64,000 bases of DNA from Eutrigla gurnardus (taxonomy: Eukaryota > Chordata > Actinopteri > Perciformes > Triglidae), in contig OY741282.1 of NCBI GenBank assembly GCA_963514095.1, positions 20,619,102-20,683,101 of the forward strand, given 5' to 3'. Made by a program: the position numbers and the translations under genes. Numbering within the stretch: position 1 is the stretch's first letter; the number at the start of each line of letters is the position of its first letter. The notes under the pieces are model-generated. The model was not told the origin of the DNA and made no database searches. It was given only the letters and a program-made list of their open reading frames with translations. Positions 57,242 through 64,000 of the stretch are shown here, in pieces.

Positions 57242-59910
57242 CTTTGGGAGGAAGAGGAAATGAAAAGGTCAAACGGAGATTGAACCAGTTTCTCTGAATC
57301 TACAAAAAACAACTGCTGATCAAATCTCTTCACCCTTCAGGTTATGTGTTATGTGAGGGTCAGCAGTGTTTCCTGGACTTACAGCATAGAGGCGGTCTGC
57401 ATAAGTAATGACGCCGAGCCCACTGCGGGCGCAGGTCATGAGGCCGATGGTCGTCCACTGGTCGGTCTCTGGGTTGTAACACTCAGCCGTCTGCAGGAAC
57501 TCGTTCCCATTGAAACCACCGCAAACGTAAACCTGGAAAAAACAGGAAAGGACTTTAATAGGATTTAACAATGAAATTATTTAAGAATTAACACTTTTCT
57601 TGGCTTCTACTGGTAATAAATCATCTGAAATATCACTACACAACTGTGAGATAATGTGAGATAATGTGAGATAATGCGAGACCCACCTTGTTGTGGAGCG
57701 TCATGGAGCTGGCGTCACTTCTAACCTCCTGCATGGATGAAATGAGACTCCACTGGTTTGTCTCGGGGTTATAGCGCTCTGCAGTGGAGAGTCGTCGATG
57801 CCCGTCGTACCCTCCCATGGCATAGATGCACCCGTTGAGTGTCCTGTCGAAGCCCCCAACGCAGTAGACACTCCCGTTGAGGAAGGCGGTGCCATGGTAG
57901 GCACGAGGACGCTCCAGATGCTGGGTCAAGCTGATCCAGTCGTTGGTGTGGACGTTGTAGGCCTCGATACTGTCAGTCGGATCGCCGCCACTCCAGCCTC
58001 CGATGGCCAGCAGGACGGCGTTTGGAAGGCGAGGACGGGCGAGATGGTGGTAGACATCAGGCTGGTTTTGCATGACTTCTATGGCTTCCCTGACCATGCG
58101 CTGGCAGTCTGCGTTGTTATTCACCAGCTTATTAGACATCACACTGATCCTCATGTACTCTGTACCCATGGAGGCCAGCCGCACCTACAGAGAAAACAGG
58201 ACAGAATGTTTGAATAGAAGTTCATGGACGGCAGTACTTTAGGCCGGTCCTTTTATCCTACTGAACCAAATCTATTCAGAATGTCATCATTATAAGCTGT
58301 ATTCTGTTTTGGATCCACAGACTTGACAGCAGGATTAGTTTAGTGTCGGTTTTGGTCTCTTCATGGTATTTGTTGACAGTGAGAGCAATATGGAGCATGA
58401 AAGCAACATTTCAGGGCAGGACAAATGATTTGACTCTAGAGGTGGCCCTACAGACTACTGTTCAGTCAGGATGAAACCACGGAGAAGAAATCATGTGACA
58501 GGAAGTCATCCTACCTTAGATAAGAGCACAGCGATGTGGTCTCTCCTTTCCTCCAGTGAGCTGGCGATCCAGCGGAGGACGGCCTCATACACAGTCCTCT
58601 CGTCTCTCACTCTGAGGTCGTCTCTGTTCAGGATGGCACTGAGTTGCTGCACAGAGAGCTGCGGGAACTCTTCAGAGGAAACGAGCTCCTCAAAGTGGTC
58701 GACGATGAAGCTGTAGGCCTGGCGGTGCAGTTCGGGGCAGAAGCAGACGGCGGTGAACTGGAAGATGCCGATGCAGTTCTCTGGGCAGAGCTGGCTCTCC
58801 AGGAAGTCGCAGCACTTTTTCACAACTCCCATCACATTAAACTGATCGGCTGCTAGAAGCAGCTCCTGAACGTTGTCCTCCGTCACTGAAACGGAGCCGG
58901 TGTATGCAAAGTCGATGAGGAGCTGCATCATGTCAGGAGTCAGGCCGGGGATGTTGAAGACCTTCTTGTCTGAAGAAGACCAGCGTTGGAAGAGAGCTCT
59001 GTGGGTCAGGATGAAAACACAAAGAAGAAGAAAGAGAAACTGACGTCAGCTGTTCCTTCTTTGCTTCACACTAATAACTATGATAAGAAATATAGTGGGG
59101 CGCTTTTCAAAACAGCAGCAGAGTGAAATATGACTGATATCAAGGCTCCTCCCAGTTTACTTTAAACCACAACACTGACAAACCCAACACTCTGAATGAC
59201 ACACATGAAGTCTATTAAATAAATGACATCTGGAATGGAAATAGTGAATTATATGCATTTTGTAACAGATGTGTAACTTTTCTGAATGAACTCCATTCTA
59301 AAATCTGCTTTAAAGTACAGTAGTATGGAACTGAGAGACCAGCAGCTCAAATTCTACTTCACATTTTTAAAAAACAACAAAACAATAACACGTTTGGCAA
59401 ACATCATAAATCCAACTTGAGCTGAGTCTACAACCGATGTACAAACTTCACATGTTGGAAGTTGATATGAGATGAATGGAAACAAGAAACCTCATTTGAG
59501 ATGATATCCAGTCAAGTCATTATATTTATAAAAACTATAGACAGACAGGGAAACTACACCACTGGTTGAATCCTGAATGATCCTTTCAAATATGTTACAA
59601 ATATTCTCGTAGCCGTCTATCAGGTGTTTAATGTCCTCTTGTTTTTGTTTAAATCACAAATGCTCTATGAGCTTGTTACGTGTTGTGGCTGTTCTCTCAG
59701 ACTTCACATCGCTAATCAATCAATTTGCTGTTACTTTCTGCTCATTTGAAGGATATAAATTCACAAGTTTCCCCCCTAATATCAGATAATGTACTCACTG
59801 GAAGTAGAGGCTGCATCGACAGAGGAAGATCTTGTGGATTTGAAAATCCACGTCTTCAACAGTGATGACTGCCTCGCAAAACGTTCCCTCCAGACGTAAA
59901 TCATTGAACC
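56870..59910 (-). CDS. klhl10: Kelch-like protein 10-like gene (five exons visible)
   Basis: Kelch-like proteins are substrate adaptors of CUL3 ubiquitin ligases. KLHL10 acts in male germ cells in mammals. Exons on the minus strand: 59910-59799, 58998-58515, 58184-57687, 57532-57383 and 57241-56870, all with GT-AG borders and compatible phases. They encode a BTB domain (NDLRLEG to YF, then ALFQRW), BACK (CPENCIGIFQF) and kelch repeats (AIGGWSGG, YAMGGYDG, VCGGFNG, VGGFDGAS, VAGGFNG). The C-terminal end (RSALSCCVV, EYLVPRD) is like KLHL10 as I recall it. The initiator exon was not found upstream of 59910. The third visible exon lacks most of the second blade. A polyadenylation signal (minus strand, 56815-56810) follows the stop. 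Confidence 0.88.
57383..57532 (-). CDS. klhl10: klhl10-like kelch exon (150 bp)
   Basis: Acceptor tttttccag and donor gct|gtaagt. Encodes one blade, VYVCGGFNGNEFLQTAECY to GVITYADRLYA, in phase 0. Confidence 0.85.
57687..58184 (-). CDS. klhl10: klhl10-like kelch exon, one blade missing
   Basis: 498 bp between acceptor ctctgtag and donor aag|gtggg. It encodes VRLASMGTEYMRIS, kelch blade 1 (AIGGWSGGDPTDSIEAY), then VYCVGGFD joined straight to RTLNGCIYAMGGYDGH. About 46 residues of the normal second blade are absent without loss of frame. Confidence 0.82.
58515..58998 (-). CDS. klhl10: klhl10-like BTB/BACK exon
   Basis: 484 bp, acceptor cccacag (59000-58999) and donor aag|gtagg (58515/58514). 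It encodes the end of BTB and the BACK domain, and is duplicated in inverted orientation at 23186-23669. Confidence 0.88.
59799..59910 (-). CDS. klhl10: klhl10-like BTB exon 1 (first visible)
   Basis: Acceptor ctgcctcag (AG 59912-59911) and donor cca|gtgagt (59799/59798). It encodes FNDLRLEGTFCEAVITV and FQIHKIFLCRCSLYF, the first half of a BTB domain. It begins in phase 1, so an upstream exon must supply the start codon. Confidence 0.8.
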
Positions 59911-60420
59911 CTGAGGCAGGAAACAGGAAAGAAGAGTGGCGTTGATTGGCCATCTTGATTTGCTGATGATAGAGTTGTTGTCTCTGGTTGTTGGTTTATG
60001 TGGAGATCAAGAGAGAGACTGGACACCTTCACAGATTACACTTCTAGAATAGATGCTCATCACATCACTGTGTTTTGTGATTCATGCAGAATGTTATTGT
60101 TCAAATGTAGTTTGTATGTGTTTAACTGCAGCTTCCATCAGTCAGACAGGAGGTGAAGGTTCACTAAGGTGGCAGCAAAATCAAGATGGCCGATGACCCC
60201 ATCTCAATCCCTCTTTGACGGAACTTAAAATACATGTGCGTGTTCAATTATTTATGATAAATCTGAGTATTATAATGAAATGGATCCTCAATACATTACA
60301 AACAGAAATCCACAGTGCACAAATCTAAACCATTTTAGTGGAGATCTTATAATTACTATGCTTATAGTAGATTGATAAAAATAACACAATATATCTTTTG
60401 GAAAAGCATGTAGCAAAACA
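59911..60420. other. No recognisable exon
   Basis: I searched the minus strand for the initiator exon of the klhl10-like gene. The only nearby ATG context (about 60197) opens too short a frame, so the first exon may lie further right. Confidence 0.4.
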
Positions 60421-60479
60421 TTTTCACCCAATTCTAATCCAATAGTAATAATAACAACAATAATAATAATACATTTTAT

Positions 60480-60590
60480 TGATCAGATTATTGAGAGCTT
60501 TGTAAATGATGAGGAGGATCTTGAAGTGGATATGCTGCTTTATTGGGAGCCAGTGAAGGTGTTGCAGGATGGGTGTAACGCATTTCTTTG
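60480..60590 (-). mobile_element. L2/CR1-type LINE C-terminal fragment
   Basis: Minus strand encodes VTPILQHLHWLPIKQHIHFK and ILLIIYKALNN, the conserved end of L2/CR1 ORF2 (HLHWLP-x-FKILLL-YKALN pattern). The neighbouring residues MSKKRKVDIRDFF do not belong to it. Confidence 0.7.
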
Positions 60591-60949
60591 AGTAACTTAC
60601 ACTTTGACTTCTAAAGAAGTCTCTTATGTCCACTTTTCTTTTTTTAGACATCCTGGCTGCATCTAATTACCAAACACAAATACGCACGCGCGCACATACG
60701 CACACGGACACCGATTCAAACGTAAATGTAAATGAAACCTCTGATATTAACATCCTTCTAGCTGACGTCAACCAGGCAGAACAAACTCCCAACTTCCAGT
60801 AGCGGACTCCTGTAGGACTCCTGACCGCAGACTAGCAGACCGGTGTGCAAGCAAGAAGGCGTGACGGCGGGGACGGCCAATCACACAGGCTTCAGCTTGA
60901 GCGGCCGTTTTCCGCCTGGTCCTAGTGCTTGACATGTCTCTGTGTACTA

Positions 60950-61240
60950 TAGCTAACATTAGTTTTTTTCTGCCTTCAATGAAGTAACGCGACACATTTT
61001 TTGGCAGTAACGATAACGGCGCTATAATAATGAGATGAGTTATCAATGAGATTACTCCATCCATCCATCCATTGTCTACCGCTTATCCTGTATTTAGGGT
61101 CACGGGGGGGGGGGGGGGGGGGCTGGAGCCGATCCCAGCTGCAATGAGATTACTCGTTACTGAAAAAAGTAACGGCGTTACTAACGCCGCTACTTATAAT
61201 GCCGTTATTCCCATCACTGTCTATATCTAGGTTTGTCTCT
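60950..61240. mobile_element. MITE-like repeat with ACGGCG termini, interrupted
   Basis: Contains taacggcg motifs in both orientations and ends near gttattcccatcactg, a style of hAT-type MITE. The left terminus was not found. It is split by the insertion at 61057-61141. Confidence 0.4.
61057..61141. mobile_element. Short retroposed fragment with target duplication
   Basis: Starts (ccat)n, contains ttgtctaccgcttatcctg and a run of about 20 G, and ends ggagccgatcccagctg. It is flanked by the 13-bp duplication caatgagattact (61044-61056 and 61142-61154). The sequence is a common fish LINE/SINE 3'-end type. Confidence 0.65.
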
Positions 61241-61499
61241 GGGAAACATGGGAGGAACTGTGCTGTGTGCCTGAAGAGGATGAGGATGGCAGGTTTTCTT
61301 CTCATTAACTAATGCATGTGTGGATTTACGTATATTATTTGACTAAAGATGTGTTTCTAAAACACTCCTCCTACAGTTGATGCTGATCAGAGTCAGTCCA
61401 ACTACTTTAAAACATGCCTGGATAAAAGTGATACGGTTACATTCCAGTGTGTTCATTTCCAGGGAGTGGAGTGTGTTCATGCATGTTAGCATGTCTGGC

Positions 61500-62010
61500 T
61501 GCAGGCTGACAGCTTACTGATGACTGGGTTTTGTTGTTTTGGTTTCCTGTTTTATTTTGTAGTCCTTCTGTCTTGTGTTGTCATTTGCTTTGCTTCCTGT
61601 CTTGGTTTCCCTCCTTTTCTGTCTCCCAGCTGTGTCTCATTGTCTCGTCAGCCTTGCCTCTCGTTCTCCCCAATCACCATAGCCTGCCCTTGTGTTTCCA
61701 CACCTGTCTGTCGTTGAACCTAATCCACCCTTATGTATTTAGTCTGTGTTTCCTTTCAATCTTGGCTTGGTCGTCTGTTTTATCCCGGATGTGTGTCCAC
61801 CACCTGATCTGTCCTGCCTGTGTCCTGGTCTTTGTCTGGATTATTGTTTGAGTTTTGTCCGCTTTGGATTGGATCTTTGTTTTTTTGATTGTGTTTTTGC
61901 CCCTGTGGCCTCCCTGAGTTTTTGGACTTATCATTTAAATAAGCATTTTAACTGCATTTGGGTCCATACCTCCTTCAATCATAGTACATCCGTGACAAAA
62001 ACACAACCAC
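61500..62010. repeat. T/C-rich interspersed repeat, second example
   Basis: Low-complexity T/C-rich sequence resembling 22200-22690. The overlapping open frames (61520-61851, 61746-62015) show no domain. Confidence 0.35.
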
Positions 62011-64000
62011 ATTAACAAAAACACAACCACGTTAACACATTGTGGGAGTCTTTGGCCAAATCCGAATGTCCCCCTAAGGTCTAAGTCCTGAACCCTCAGA
62101 GACTTACCTGATGTCACCTGGTAAACGGTTGAGTGTGAGAGGCTGTGAGGACTTGAAATGGTAGAAATACAAAAATGGGACAGCACTCGGATTGTCACTT
62201 TACTTTGATGACACAAAATATATTATCTAAAAGTGTTGGGTTTTATTTCATGTTTTACAGCCTGATCTGAACGTCTTCCAGACTCTTATCATCCCAGACC
62301 AGTCGTAACTCAAATAATGTGTTTACTTCAATAAGCTAAATTAAAATAACTGCTTGATGATTAAACCAGGTGTGTAGGCTATGATGACATGCCTATGATT
62401 TCAAGTGTTTTATGTTCCATTTTAAATCTTTAATGTTAAAGTTTCTGCTTAAATGTAATATTCCACACATGTGGTGTCCTCTTTGTTTACCTTTTTTTTT
62501 TAAGTCCTCCGGGCTTTCCCTGGTAACCCCGTGTTTCACGTTGCAACGCTATGAACTGTGGGTAATTCCCTCAGGCAAAGTCAGCATCGATGCTCATTTA
62601 CGTAAGTGGGCATAAAGGGGCTCAAAATGTCCACGAGCCAGTCCTCGTGCACTTCACGATGTGACCGTCAGGGACTCAATGGGAACGCACATTAAAGTCT
62701 GTGAGTGGTGACGTTGGGATTTGGCCTTTTTCTCTGAGGAAGGTTCCTAACTGAAGACGTGACCCGGAAGTAAACAAGTGGCCGCCATGATAAGAGCCGT
62801 TCAGATTCTCTAAATGCAAAGGAAAGGATCTCCAATGATCCTTTCAGATCTCCTTTAGGATACAACAGACCTTCCTTTACCAAAGGAGTTAAAGTGCCAC
62901 ACACCTCGGCCGTTCATGAAAACAAACCATATGCATATTTAACAATTACTTTCATGCAGACATATAGTAATTGGAATTGTGTTGATAAATGTGTCTATTA
63001 TAAGTGAAGGAGTTGCATTCATGAAGGACCACAAGTTGCATTTATGGACAGTTTGCAGTCTTGGTTTTGGGACACTCTGGTCTGAGTCTCATCAACGGCC
63101 CTAACTTTACCCTCAGGATCTACTTTTAACTCACATTCTTTGTATTATTATTTTATTTGAACATGTTCTCATGTAACTTCCTTATTACACAGAGCTTTTG
63201 TCTTTTTCTTATTTCAGTCGTTTGATTTGAATCCACACATTCTCTCATCTTGATCTTAATAAATTTCCTTTTGGAGAATATTATGCGTTACTCACTGCGT
63301 CTAGGCCGAGGTGAAGCTGACGATAAAATAGTGGCAAAAAGCCTCCGACCTTTATTTGGGTCCGCAGTGTCGGAGTTGCCCAGAGCCGAGATGCAGCCAG
63401 CGGACGCTTCTCTTCTTCCAAGCCTGTTGGTGACGCCGGATTCAATTCAACGGAGGTTCACTGCAGCAAAGTCAACATTTATACACGTTCACATGCATCA
63501 TGCAGCCGTCTTCATCAGCTGGTCTGTGTATCTCTCAACATCACCCAAGAGCAAGCGTTATAAAGCGTTGATGAATGGAAAATCACAGCTGCAGCATCAT
63601 CATAGTTTATAATTCCTTAGTGGATTTAGCAGGAGCATTTTCTCCAACAATGAAGAAACAGTTTAATATGTTTTTTATTTGTAATATGTTAAATACATTA
63701 TGTTTTCTATTCTAACCTGTGTGTGCTCTGTGTTTCATGTTGATGGTTTTCACTGGACAGCAACTAGTTGCTCCAGTCACTAATGCATGTTCCTCAACAC
63801 GACAAGGTTCAGTCAAAGACAAAGCCATCCCGATATACTCCATTCATTTAAGTACATTTACACAAGCATTAATACATTTACAACAAGTACAAGGAGGAAT
63901 GAACCTGACTGATTACAAACTGCAATGTTTTCATTCACATCTTTGCATTGACTCTGAATGTAATCACACCGCTTTGTGTTTGTTGTGAACAGTTTCAGAG
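62011..64000. other. No recognisable gene
   Basis: Two kilobases without a supported exon. The 120-codon frame at 63250-63612 has no motif I can name and lacks splice or promoter context. Confidence 0.4.

Noticed and set aside
59940..60250. Initiator exon of the klhl10-like gene
   Set aside because: The available ATG (minus strand, about 60197) gives a dozen codons then a stop, with no donor in the right phase.
63250..63612. 120-codon plus-strand frame
   Set aside because: No domain, no supporting splice or promoter context. Length is plausible by chance in this composition.

Overview
The window looks like teleost fish genomic DNA, dominated by mobile elements and tandem repeats. The evidence is vertebrate-style spliced exons of a KLHL10-like gene, leader exons of the large fish NLR family, L2/CR1 LINE fragments with the 3' tail common in fish, many hAT and PIF/Harbinger elements, and a gamma-like endogenous retrovirus (ERV) of a kind known from fish. 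Most longer open frames are repeats or transposons. Only one host gene, klhl10-like on the minus strand at the right, is substantially present.

Layout. 1-15057: eight tandem units of a ~1.9 kb satellite, running off the left edge. 15058-17600: an unclassified interspersed repeat, then a small hAT-like element. 18038-19054: two minus-strand exons resembling the N-terminal leader of teleost NLRC3-like proteins. 21480-22690: L2 LINE remains and a T/C-rich repeat. 22690-24400: a partial inverted copy of the klhl10-like gene that has lost the kelch exons. 24426-28833: a decayed hAT transposase gene (minus strand) split by a second hAT element, itself split by a Harbinger element. 28900-36450: a mosaic of hAT elements and duplicated repeats. 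It includes two insertions whose unoccupied target sites are preserved in sister copies elsewhere in the window.

36451-55520 is a complete ERV provirus flanked by GACA: 736-bp LTRs with 6 differences, an initiator-tRNA-Met primer site, gag, an in-frame UGA then pro-pol, and env with a CX6CC transmembrane subunit. Two later insertions break it. An almost pristine Ty3/gypsy element (41310-48006, antisense, LTRs differing at 2 of 863 positions, one uninterrupted gag-pol frame) lies in pro-pol. A 1142-bp hAT element (51888-53029, 8-bp target duplication) lies in env.

56870-59910 (minus) holds five exons of the klhl10-like gene, an adaptor for CUL3 ubiquitin ligases, with most of one kelch blade missing in frame. 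The rest of the right end has an L2 fragment, a SINE-like insertion and unannotated sequence.

Family names rest on reading motifs, termini and target duplications, not on database searches.
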